NCBI GenBank assembly: GCA_025352765.1
Contig: JANXSI010000560.1
Location: 1-8,825, forward strand
Length of the DNA: 8,825 nt
Source: Devosia sp.
GTDB taxonomy: Bacteria; Pseudomonadota; Alphaproteobacteria; Rhizobiales; Devosiaceae
Direction: 5' to 3'
Positions 1-5,625 of the stretch are shown one piece after another (the first letter of the stretch is position 1; every line of letters begins with the position of its first letter). The notes under the pieces were generated by a model. The model made no database searches, was not told where the DNA came from, and saw only the letters and a program-made list of their open reading frames with translations. Both the position numbers and the translations under genes were made by a program.

Positions 1-570
1 GCTGGCGCGGGCGGTGCGCTGCACGCTGTCGAAGGCGGCGGCGAGTTCGACGCTGTCGGCGCACAGCGACATGCCGATGCCGCCGCCGCCGGCGGTCGAC
101 TTCAGCATCACCGGGTAGCCGATGGCGTCGGCGGCCGCGAGCGCGTCGTCGGCGCTCAGTAGCAGATCGGAGCCCGGCAGCAGCGGCACGCCGTTGGACC
201 TGGCCAGTTCGCGCGCCGTGTGCTTGAGGCCGAAGGCCTCGATGTTGCCCGCAGTGGGACCGATGAAGACGATGCCTTCGGCCGCGAGTCGCTCTGCAAA
301 GCCGATGTTTTCGGAGAGAAAGCCGTATCCCGGATGGACGGCTTCCGCTCCAGTCGCCTTGCAGGCGGCGATCACTGCCTCGACGTCGAGGTAGCTCTCG
401 GTGGCGGGGGCGGGCCCGAGCCGCACGGCCTCGCCGGCGCGGGCGACATGCATGGCGAAGCGGTCGGCGTCGGAATAGACGGCGACCGAGGCGATGCCCA
501 TGCGGTCGAGAGTCCGGATAATCCGGACGGCGATCTCGCCCCGGTTGGCAATCAGGATTTTCTGGAACAT
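1..570 (-). CDS. Urea/guanidine carboxylase, N-terminal biotin-carboxylase part (3' end outside window)
   Basis: The first 190 residues of a biotin-dependent carboxylase, running off the left edge. Residues 1-20 (MFQKILIANRGEIAVRIIRT) are the classic biotin-carboxylase N-terminus; HPGYGFLSEN lies at 79-88, FGLKHTAR at 113-120, and the glycine-rich ATP-grasp loop KSTAGGGGIGM at 157-167. FGLKHTAR and the GGGGIGM loop resemble urea carboxylase more than acetyl-CoA or pyruvate carboxylase. Family members are about 1,200 residues with biotin-carboxylase, carboxyltransferase and biotinyl-carrier parts; only the first is seen here. The enzyme carboxylates urea to allophanate or, in riboswitch-linked operons, guanidine to carboxyguanidine. 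The residues that set substrate preference lie in the unseen carboxyltransferase domain, so guanidine is inferred from the riboswitch and DUF1989 neighbours. The ATG is 4 nt after the upstream stop (TAG-AGCC-ATG) with no strong ribosome-binding site, which suggests translational coupling. Confidence 0.93.
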   Translation of the reverse strand, partial: MFQKILIANRGEIAVRIIRTLDRMGIASVAVYSDADRFAMHVARAGEAVRLGPAPATESYLDVEAVIAACKATGAEAVHPGYGFLSENIGFAERLAAEGIVFIGPTAGNIEAFGLKHTARELARSNGVPLLPGSDLLLSADDALAAADAIGYPVMLKSTAGGGGIGMSLCADSVELAAAFDSVQRTARAS

Positions 571-574
571 GGCT

Positions 575-1195
575 CTATGCCGCGTCCCAGATCAGCACCT
601 GGATCGGCGTCGGATTGAAGCCGTTGCAGGGGTTGTTGACCTGCGGGCAATTGGAGATGACGCAGAGCACATCCATTTCGGCGACCAACTCGACATAGTC
701 GCCGGGCTTGCTGAGCCCATCGACAATGGTCATCTCGCCCGAGGGCTGGATCGGCACGTTCATGAAGAAGTTGATGTTGGGCACGATGTCGCGCTTGCCC
801 ATGCCGTGCTTGGTGACCTCCAGCACGAAATTGTCGCGGCAGGCGTGGTGGTATTTCGTATCGTGGCCGAAGCGGACGGTGTTGCTCTCGCACGAACAGG
901 CGCCGGCCATGGTGTCGTGCCGGCCGCAGGTGTCGGCGGTGACTGTCAGCATGACGTTGCCTTCGTTCGAGATCAGCTTCGTGCCGACTCCCACATAGGC
1001 TGCGCCCTGGGTGCGCAGCGTGTCCTGCGCGCTGTAGCGCTCGGCGAAATCGTCGGCGCGGTAGAAGATCGTGTCGACGGCCTGCTGGCCCTCGCTGTCG
1101 ACGATGCGGATGATCTGGCCCTTGCGAACGAGGCCCGACCACGGGCTCTCGGCGGCAATGCGGTGGTCCTGGGCGGAGGCGGGAATGGCGGTCAT
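575..1195 (-). CDS. cgdB: DUF1989 urea-carboxylase-associated protein, cysteine-rich subunit (probable carboxyguanidine deiminase subunit, UAAP2-type)
   Basis: A 206-residue DUF1989 protein. In guanidine-degrading operons two such paralogues form carboxyguanidine deiminase (CgdAB), which turns carboxyguanidine into allophanate and ammonia. Visible motifs are QAVDT at 38-42, DTCGRHDT at 88-95, ACSCESN at 99-105, HHACRDN at 116-122, PNINFFMNVP at 139-148, PGDYVELVAEMDVL at 164-177 and SNCPQVNNPCNGFNPTP at 181-197. The Cys/His residues (C90, H93, C100, C102, H117, C119, C183, C190) make this the likely metal-binding, catalytic partner. I start at 1195 rather than at an upstream in-frame ATG (1285): that longer form would overlap the preceding gene and adds a low-complexity R/P stretch, while GGAGG sits just ahead of the 1195 ATG in the 10-nt gap after the upstream stop. 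Which paralogue carries the A/B or UAAP1/2 label is from memory and may be reversed. Confidence 0.88.
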   Translation of the reverse strand: MTAIPASAQDHRIAAESPWSGLVRKGQIIRIVDSEGQQAVDTIFYRADDFAERYSAQDTLRTQGAAYVGVGTKLISNEGNVMLTVTADTCGRHDTMAGACSCESNTVRFGHDTKYHHACRDNFVLEVTKHGMGKRDIVPNINFFMNVPIQPSGEMTIVDGLSKPGDYVELVAEMDVLCVISNCPQVNNPCNGFNPTPIQVLIWDAA

Positions 1196-1205
1196 GTCGT
1201 CCTCC

Positions 1206-2015
1206 TCAGGCCTCGGCCAAAGCGTTGTTCTCGAAACCGCGGACGGCCTCGGCGGTGGCCGTGCGGCAGAGGTCGTCGGCGGCAATGGTGGCGCGGAAAC
1301 GCGTCACCTCCACCATGCGGGGGGCGTAGTCGGGCGCCGGGTCGAGCGGGTGCGGGCAGTTGGAGAGCCCGACGAGCAGGTCCATCTCGGCGCGCAACTC
1401 GATGTAGTCGCCGGGGTGGCTGAGTTCGGGCCGCCAGACGAAACCGCCATCGTTCTTGACGCGCACCGGGGCGAAGAGGCTGAGGGCAAGGGGAATGTCG
1501 CGACGGGTGAGGCCGAGCTTGCCGGCGACGAGCACGAGATTGTCGCGAGTGTTGCGGGTGGTGATGCCCGGATAGCGCGCGGCATTCGAGGCAGCGGTCG
1601 AGCCGCCGACCAGCCCGTCATGGGCGCCCGAGGAATCCTCGATTACCGAGAACATCACCCGGCCCATGTCGGAAAAGATCACCCGGCCCTTGGCGATGGC
1701 GGTGGTCCACTGGACTTTCACGGTGTCGGGGAGGTTGAGCCGCTCGCTGGGATCGGCGACGTTCCAGGCGATGAGGGCAACCGAGGATGGACCATTCGGT
1801 TGGGCAATGCGGATCGCTTCGCCGCGCTTGAGGTTCGTCGCAAAGTACCAGCCGCCCGGAATGGTCTCGGTGTGAATAACGCGATCGGTGGGGATCGGCG
1901 GTGCGGGCAGCGGGCTCGGGCCGGGGAGGGCCTTTGGGGCAAATTGCAGGCCCCGACGCTGGTGTTCCTCGTAGCGGGCGCGGTCAGCGGCGATTTGTTG
2001 GGCGGTGCGGCTCAC
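1206..2015 (-). CDS. cgdA: DUF1989 urea-carboxylase-associated protein, larger subunit (probable carboxyguanidine deiminase subunit, UAAP1-type)
   Basis: A 269-residue paralogue of the next gene, with the same fold landmarks: SDMGRV at 115-120, RDN at 157-159, RRDIP at 171-175, PGDYIELRAEMDLL at 201-214 and SNCPHPLDPAPDYAP at 218-232. It has an added N-terminal segment, including a Pro-rich stretch at about 30-43, and a C-terminal tail. Where the paralogue reads DTCGRHDT this one reads DSSGAHDG (127-134), and the ACSCESN and HHACRDN positions are GSTAASN and TRNTRDN. Most candidate metal ligands are thus absent, pointing to a structural or regulatory partner in a heteromer (inference). The start is GTG: GTGA overlaps the TGA stop of the ABC ATPase gene by 4 nt, with AGGAG about 8 nt upstream. 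The next gene follows after 10 nt. Naming as CgdA rather than CgdB is tentative. Confidence 0.85.
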   Translation of the reverse strand: MSRTAQQIAADRARYEEHQRRGLQFAPKALPGPSPLPAPPIPTDRVIHTETIPGGWYFATNLKRGEAIRIAQPNGPSSVALIAWNVADPSERLNLPDTVKVQWTTAIAKGRVIFSDMGRVMFSVIEDSSGAHDGLVGGSTAASNAARYPGITTRNTRDNLVLVAGKLGLTRRDIPLALSLFAPVRVKNDGGFVWRPELSHPGDYIELRAEMDLLVGLSNCPHPLDPAPDYAPRMVEVTRFRATIAADDLCRTATAEAVRGFENNALAEA

Positions 2016-2842
2016 GGCGCAACTCCTTCGACAATGGACGCCGGGTCGTCCCGGCCAAGACCCATCGACGTGACCGGGTCGTCCCGGTCGGGGCTGAAGA
2101 CAGTGGAGGCGCCGGCAACGCGCGGCGGCCAGATCTCGATGTCGCGGGTGAGCGAGGCGCCGTAGCGCTTGCGCTCCTCGGGACGGTCGCGCGGCCGCTC
2201 GAAGGCGACGACGCGGGTGGCGAGGGTGAAGGCCTCGCGCAGATCGTGGGTGACCATGACGACGGTCAATTGCGTCTCGTGCCAGAGCTTTTTCATCAGC
2301 ACGTGGATGTCGGCCCGGATGCCGGGATCGAGCGCGCCGAACGGCTCGTCGAGCAGCAGCACCTTCGGGCGCATGATCAGCGCCTGTGCCAGCGCCAGCC
2401 GCTGCTGCATGCCGCCCGACAGCATGGCGGGGAACTTGTCCTCGGCGCCGGCAAGGCCGACTTCGGCGATGAGGCTCCGCGCTTCCTCGACGGCGGCGCG
2501 GCGGCGGGCGCCGAGCAGGCGGGCGGCGACCGGGGAGCTTTGGAATTCCTTGCCGAGGAGCACGTTGCCCAGCACCGTCAGGTGCGGGAAGACCGAGTAG
2601 CGCTGGAACACCACACCGCGATCGGCACCGGGTTCGGGAACGAGCGGGGTGCCATCGATGGTGATGGTCCCCTGGCTCGGGGCTTCTTCGCCAAGCAGCA
2701 GCCTGAGGAACGTCGTTTTACCGCAACCCGAGGGGCCGACCAGGGCGACGAAGGAACGTGAGGCGATGTCGAGCGAGATCTTCTCCAGCACGATCTGGTC
2801 GCCATATTCCTTCCAGACATTGTCGATCTTGATGTCGCTCAT
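2012..2842 (-). CDS. ABC transporter ATP-binding protein (nitrate/sulfonate/taurine type, urea-carboxylase cluster)
   Basis: A 276-residue cytoplasmic ATPase that powers the adjacent importer. Walker A GPSGCGKT is at 36-43, the Q-loop glutamine at 80, the signature LSGGM at 141-145, Walker B VLLLDEP at 161-167, FGALD at 168-172 and the switch histidine in VTHD at 197-200. The length and SsuB/TauB-like core are ordinary for the family. The C-terminal 50 residues go beyond the core and contain RDDP twice (253-256 and 264-267), encoded by two identical 14-bp DNA repeats. The ATG overlaps the permease stop by 4 nt (ATGA), and the gene's own stop overlaps the next GTG start, so the genes are translationally linked. 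Substrate is inferred only from the operon: guanidine, urea or a related guanidinium compound. Confidence 0.93.
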   Translation of the reverse strand: MSDIKIDNVWKEYGDQIVLEKISLDIASRSFVALVGPSGCGKTTFLRLLLGEEAPSQGTITIDGTPLVPEPGADRGVVFQRYSVFPHLTVLGNVLLGKEFQSSPVAARLLGARRRAAVEEARSLIAEVGLAGAEDKFPAMLSGGMQQRLALAQALIMRPKVLLLDEPFGALDPGIRADIHVLMKKLWHETQLTVVMVTHDLREAFTLATRVVAFERPRDRPEERKRYGASLTRDIEIWPPRVAGASTVFSPDRDDPVTSMGLGRDDPASIVEGVAP

Positions 2843-3654
2843 GTGCGCACCGGGTTCGACCAGGGGAATACGCCCGAGCGCAACGCCTCGAGCGCGACGT
2901 TCATCACCACCGCGAGGAGGGTGATCCAGGCGACATAGGGGAAGATCACGTCCATCGACAGGTAGCGGCGGACGAGGAAGATGCGGTAGCCGAGCCCGGC
3001 GTCCGAGGAGATGGCTTCGGCGGCGATGAGGAACAGCCAGGCCGGCCCGAGCTGCAGGCGGAGGCTGGTGATCAGCCGCGGCAAGACCTGCGGCAGCACG
3101 ACGCGGAGGGCGATCTGCCAGGACGAGCCGCCGAGAGTCTCGGCCTTGACGATCTGCTCGCGCGGCAGCTCGCTGACCTTCAGCGCCAGATCGCGGATCA
3201 TGGTCGGCGCGACGCCGATGACGATCAGCGCGATCTTGGCGGTCTCGCCGAGCCCGAGGAGGATGAAGAGGATCGGCAGCAAGGCGAGCGGCGGCACCAT
3301 GGCGATGACGGCGATCACTGGGGCGAGCAGCGCGCGGACGGTCGGCAGCATGCCCACCACCATACCGACGACGAGCGCGATCAGCGTCGAGATCGCGAGA
3401 CCCCAGCCCAGCCGGCTGAGGCTCGCGAGCGTATCGGACCAGAGGAGATAGTCGCCGGTGCGGGTATCGGGGGTGAACGCCATGCGGTTGATGGCATCGG
3501 CGAGTGAAACGAGGCTCGGCAGCAGCTTGTCGCCGTCATTGACGGCAAGCCGGGCGGCCGAGCCCGCGAGATAGGCCGCCACCAGCAGCGCGAACGGCAG
3601 CACCGCGAGAACGAGCGTCGTGGTGCGGCTCGGTCGGATGTTGATCCAGCGCAT
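2839..3654 (-). CDS. ABC transporter permease (SsuC/TauC-like, urea-carboxylase cluster)
   Basis: A 271-residue inner-membrane permease of the binding-protein-dependent family. Hydrophobic segments lie at about 13-31, 84-103, 108-133, 140-150, 203-214 and 236-255. The cytoplasmic EAA loop that docks onto the ATPase is AETLGGSSWQIALRVVLP at 171-188, with the conserved Gly and the LP ending. A periplasmic segment (about 38-75) follows the first membrane helix. The gene starts 26 nt after the binding-protein stop, with GGGAG about 8 nt ahead of the ATG, and overlaps the ATPase start by 4 nt. With only one permease gene in the operon, a homodimer is expected. Specificity cannot be read from the sequence. 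Confidence 0.92.
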   Translation of the reverse strand: MRWINIRPSRTTTLVLAVLPFALLVAAYLAGSAARLAVNDGDKLLPSLVSLADAINRMAFTPDTRTGDYLLWSDTLASLSRLGWGLAISTLIALVVGMVVGMLPTVRALLAPVIAVIAMVPPLALLPILFILLGLGETAKIALIVIGVAPTMIRDLALKVSELPREQIVKAETLGGSSWQIALRVVLPQVLPRLITSLRLQLGPAWLFLIAAEAISSDAGLGYRIFLVRRYLSMDVIFPYVAWITLLAVVMNVALEALRSGVFPWSNPVRT

Positions 3655-3680
3655 GGTGGCGGCTCCCGTCGGACTCTCGA

Positions 3681-4763
3681 TCAGAGCGCCCCGGCGGCCG
3701 CGTCCTTCATGTAGGCGTCGGAGAAGCGCAGCTTCACGTTGCCTTTGTCGCCCAGCACCTTGCCGTCGGCGAGTTCGATGCCGATGACGTCGGCGGAGGC
3801 GGCACCCGAGCCGAGCAGGCCCTTGTCGAACAGGAAGCCGCGGACGAGGTCCATGGTCTTTTCGAGATCGGGCGAGTCGGTGAAGGCGACGGCGTCAGCG
3901 GGCTTGTCAAAGAGCTTTGTCGCCTTGAGCTGGGCGTCGAAGCCCGCGAGGTCGGTGCCCGAGGCAACGCCCATCGCGGTGCGCGCGGCCTTGCCGGCGT
4001 CGGTGTCGGCGGTCATCGCGGCCATGGTGTCGTACCAGATGCCGGCGAGGGCCTTGCCAAAGTTCGGGTTGTCCTTCAGCACGTCGGTGTTGGCGACCAT
4101 CATGTCGATGATCTCGCCCGGGATCTGGGTCGAGTCGAACACCTTGTGGGCGTCGGGCAAAGCGAGGATCTCGGCAACCATCGGGTTCCAGGTGACCATG
4201 GCGGTGACGTCCTTGGTCTGGAAGGCGCCGACCATGTCGGGATCGGAGGTGTTGACGACCTTGACGTCCTTTTCGCTCATCCCTGCGCTTTCGAGCGCGC
4301 GAGCGAGCAGATAGTGGGAGACCGAATACTCGACCAGGTTGACCGGCTGGCCCTTAATGTCGGCGAGGGTCTGCTTGTCCTTGAGGATGACGGCGTCATT
4401 GCCGTTGGAGAAGTCGCCGACAATCACCGCTGTGGTGTCGACGCCGCCGGCGGCGGGGATCGAGAGGCCATCCATATTGGTCAGCGTCACCGCGTCGAAG
4501 GCGCCGGCGGTGTATTGGTTCATCGACTCGACGTAGTCGTTGAACTGGGTGACCTCGATGGTGATGCCGTATTTGTCGGCCCATTTCTTGACGATGCCGG
4601 TGTCGGCCGCGTAGCCCCACGGCATCCAGCCCACATAAATGGACCAGGCGACCTTGAAGTCCTTCTTTTCAGCAGCCTCGGCAGCTGTAGCGCCGGCCGC
4701 GACGATCGCCGCGAGGACGAGCGCCGAAACGACGGTCTTGGCGATGCGTGTCGAAATTGTCAT
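3681..4763 (-). CDS. Periplasmic substrate-binding protein of the urea/guanidine-carboxylase ABC transporter
   Basis: A 360-residue secreted binding protein. Residues 1-31 form a signal peptide: basic N-terminus TRIAK, a hydrophobic core VVSALVLAAIVAAGA, and probable cleavage around AEA-AEKK. The mature start FKVAWSIYVGWMPWGYAADTG (36-56) is typical of the NitT/TauT-type binding proteins found next to urea carboxylase genes. No lipobox cysteine is present, so it should be a free periplasmic protein. I start at 4763, not at an in-frame ATG at 4802: AGGGGA sits 6 nt ahead of the 4763 ATG, the signal peptide begins there, and 4802 falls inside the leader hairpin. First gene of the operon, directly behind a guanidine-I riboswitch, which supports a guanidinium-type ligand. 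The true ligand is inferred. Confidence 0.92.
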   Translation of the reverse strand: MTISTRIAKTVVSALVLAAIVAAGATAAEAAEKKDFKVAWSIYVGWMPWGYAADTGIVKKWADKYGITIEVTQFNDYVESMNQYTAGAFDAVTLTNMDGLSIPAAGGVDTTAVIVGDFSNGNDAVILKDKQTLADIKGQPVNLVEYSVSHYLLARALESAGMSEKDVKVVNTSDPDMVGAFQTKDVTAMVTWNPMVAEILALPDAHKVFDSTQIPGEIIDMMVANTDVLKDNPNFGKALAGIWYDTMAAMTADTDAGKAARTAMGVASGTDLAGFDAQLKATKLFDKPADAVAFTDSPDLEKTMDLVRGFLFDKGLLGSGAASADVIGIELADGKVLGDKGNVKLRFSDAYMKDAAAGAL

Positions 4764-4828
4764 GTCCAGTCCCCTGATCGATTTGGGGATTGGCAAGACC
4801 AAGCGCTGCCAATCCCTTGGCTAACGAG
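4764..4828 (-). promoter_or_regulatory. Riboswitch expression platform with alternative hairpins over the ribosome-binding site
   Basis: Between aptamer and start codon the RNA can fold in exclusive ways. Fold 1: GGGAUUGGCA (4816-4807) pairs perfectly with UGCCAAUCCC (4795-4786), leaving the AGGGGA ribosome-binding site (4775-4770) free. Fold 2: GCCAA (4821-4817) pairs with UUGGC (4812-4808), breaking fold 1, and UCCCC (4789-4785) pairs with GGGGA (4774-4770), hiding the site. No U-run follows a stem, so control looks translational rather than by intrinsic termination. That ligand binding favours fold 1 is inferred from guanidine-I riboswitches being ON switches. Confidence 0.6.
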
Positions 4829-4934
4829 GTCTCCCGGGCTTTTGTCCCGCCGTGTCCCGGCCGGATGTCTCCCGTGCCGGTGGGTGCTCTCGGACCAGAC
4901 ACGCCAACGGCGCCGGAACCCTAGCTCCTAACTC
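4829..4934 (-). promoter_or_regulatory. Guanidine-I riboswitch (ykkC class) aptamer
   Basis: On the minus strand the conserved blocks of the guanidine-I aptamer appear in order: CUAGGGUUCCG (4924-4914), UGGUCCGAGAG (near 4897-4887), then ACACGGCGGGA (near 4855-4845), and CAAAAGCCCGGGAGA closing the 3' hairpin (to about 4830). The CGGG/CCCG stem of the last hairpin is intact. An extra G/C-rich stem is inserted between the second and third blocks, where the class is known to vary. Guanidinium binding turns on downstream genes, commonly guanidine carboxylase operons, carboxylase-associated proteins and guanidine exporters. Here it precedes the importer genes and, through the operon, the carboxylase. 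Identification is from recognised consensus blocks; no covariance search was run. Confidence 0.96.
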
Positions 4935-4945
4935 CCACTGAACAA

Positions 4946-4961
4946 TGCAAAGCGCGTGCCA
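4946..4961 (-). promoter_or_regulatory. Sigma-54 (RpoN) promoter of the guanidine operon
   Basis: The minus strand reads TGGCACG-CGCT-TTGCA, matching the RpoN -24/-12 consensus TGGCACR-N4-TTGCW at every defined position. The invariant GG is at 4960-4959 and GC at 4948-4947. Counting from C4947 as -12 puts +1 at about 4935 (a G in GGGAG), at the very start of the riboswitch aptamer, so the promoter fits the leader exactly. Sigma-54 promoters need an AAA+ activator; NtrC under nitrogen limitation is the obvious candidate (inference). Confidence 0.88.
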
Positions 4962-5025
4962 GACAGGAATCGCTTTTCGTTCAAGCCGTTGGCGTTTAGG
5001 CGCAGCGGTCCGCCTCTGCCGATCT

Positions 5026-5046
5026 GCACATTCGGCGTCAATGTGC
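5026..5046. promoter_or_regulatory. Inverted repeat GCACAT-N9-ATGTGC, candidate activator site upstream of the sigma-54 promoter
   Basis: Two perfect 6-bp arms separated by 9 bp, centred about 100 bp upstream of the predicted sigma-54 start. That is the usual distance for an enhancer-binding protein. The GCAC/GTGC arms recall NtrC half-sites, but the spacing (GCAC-N13-GTGC) is wider than the familiar NtrC dyad, so the binding protein is uncertain. Confidence 0.35.
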
Positions 5047-5305
5047 CCAAAATCTCGGCACCGCTTCTACGTTGGCGCATCCAAAAGCAGTGTGTCGGTG
5101 AATCGGGCTTCGTGCGGGTTCAAACGGGGCGAAACCATCGGGTCGTTGCCCCCTCAGAGTGCGCAGCGGCGTTTATGTTCCGCCGCGATCCTAATTTGTC
5201 ACACTCAACGTGGCGGCCGATCGGAGAGGGGCGATCTGTTTGGTCGCTGCGTTGTTGTGCAACTGCCGGCGCGTCGGGCTCCATCAAGCAAGCGGCCTCC
5301 CTCAA

Positions 5306-5321
5306 TGTGCGATATCGCACA
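5306..5321. promoter_or_regulatory. Perfect 16-bp palindrome TGTGCGATATCGCACA, candidate operator
   Basis: A gap-free palindrome in the intergenic region, about 300 bp ahead of the surface-protein start and 370 bp behind the guanidine promoter. The TGTGC-N6-GCACA layout has the geometry of CRP/FNR-family sites (TGTGA-N6-TCACA) and of rhizobial LuxR-type tra boxes. No regulator in this window is obviously responsible. Confidence 0.4.
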
Positions 5322-5443
5322 CATCATTCCGCTGTTGCTGGTGAAAATTGTCCGCCCGTATTTCCGGCTGTTTTCCTGAAAACTTTATACCCCAAATATT
5401 TTAAGAACCTAATCTGCTGCATTTCTAAAATAAAACCCATTGG

Positions 5444-5461
5444 TCTGGATCGTGATCCAGA
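5444..5461. promoter_or_regulatory. 18-bp inverted repeat TCTGGATC-GT-GATCCAGA, candidate operator
   Basis: Two perfect 8-bp arms with a 2-bp centre, in the AT-rich stretch about 165-180 bp upstream of the surface-protein start. There is no following T-run in either direction, which argues against a terminator and for a dimeric repressor or activator site. The regulator is unknown. Confidence 0.4.
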
Positions 5462-5625
5462 ATCATCTGAGTCAAACTGGACAACAAAAAGTGCGGAACG
5501 TCAGATTTACTCATATCAAATGGCCGTTTTACAAATCCGGTACGCCGATGACCTGACCATAATATTGTCGCTGGATTCTTTCCGTCGGGCATGATTGGCG
5601 GCTGAATTAGAAAATGGAACCGAGC

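Larger units (their letters stand above)
4962..5613. other. Intergenic control region, no convincing gene
   Basis: About 650 bp between the guanidine operon's promoter and the divergent surface-protein gene. Open frames exist on the plus strand (for example 4956-5594), but they have no ribosome-binding site, mixed composition, no recognisable domain, and one starts inside the sigma-54 promoter. The left part is GC-rich; from about 5340 it becomes distinctly AT-rich, unlike the rest of the window. It holds three dyads, listed separately. A TAATAT at 5560-5565 could be a -10 element for the surface-protein gene, but I see no good -35 at 16-18 bp. TTCAAGCCGTTG near 4981 resembles an IHF site with two mismatches. 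Confidence 0.7.

Noticed and set aside
494..2165. Long plus-strand open frames opposite the carboxylase-associated and ATPase genes
   Set aside because: They are antisense shadows of well-recognised minus-strand genes in GC-rich DNA, with no ribosome-binding sites or recognisable domains.
4763..4802. Upstream in-frame ATG at 4802 as the binding-protein start
   Set aside because: It lies inside the regulatory hairpin and would add residues ahead of a complete signal peptide; the 4763 ATG has AGGGGA at good spacing.
4764..4828. Intrinsic transcription terminator as riboswitch output
   Set aside because: The 10-bp stem is not followed by a U-run on the minus strand; CCCCAAAUCG follows instead, and the ribosome-binding site is involved in the alternative pairing.
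4967..5578. Cluster of GANTC (CcrM) sites in the intergenic region
   Set aside because: Four sites in about 600 bp is close to what chance would give, so no enrichment can be claimed.
4945..5594. Two overlapping plus-strand open frames of 144 and 212 residues in the intergenic region
   Set aside because: They start at or inside the sigma-54 promoter, have no ribosome-binding site or domain, and the composition changes with the AT-rich segment rather than staying gene-like.
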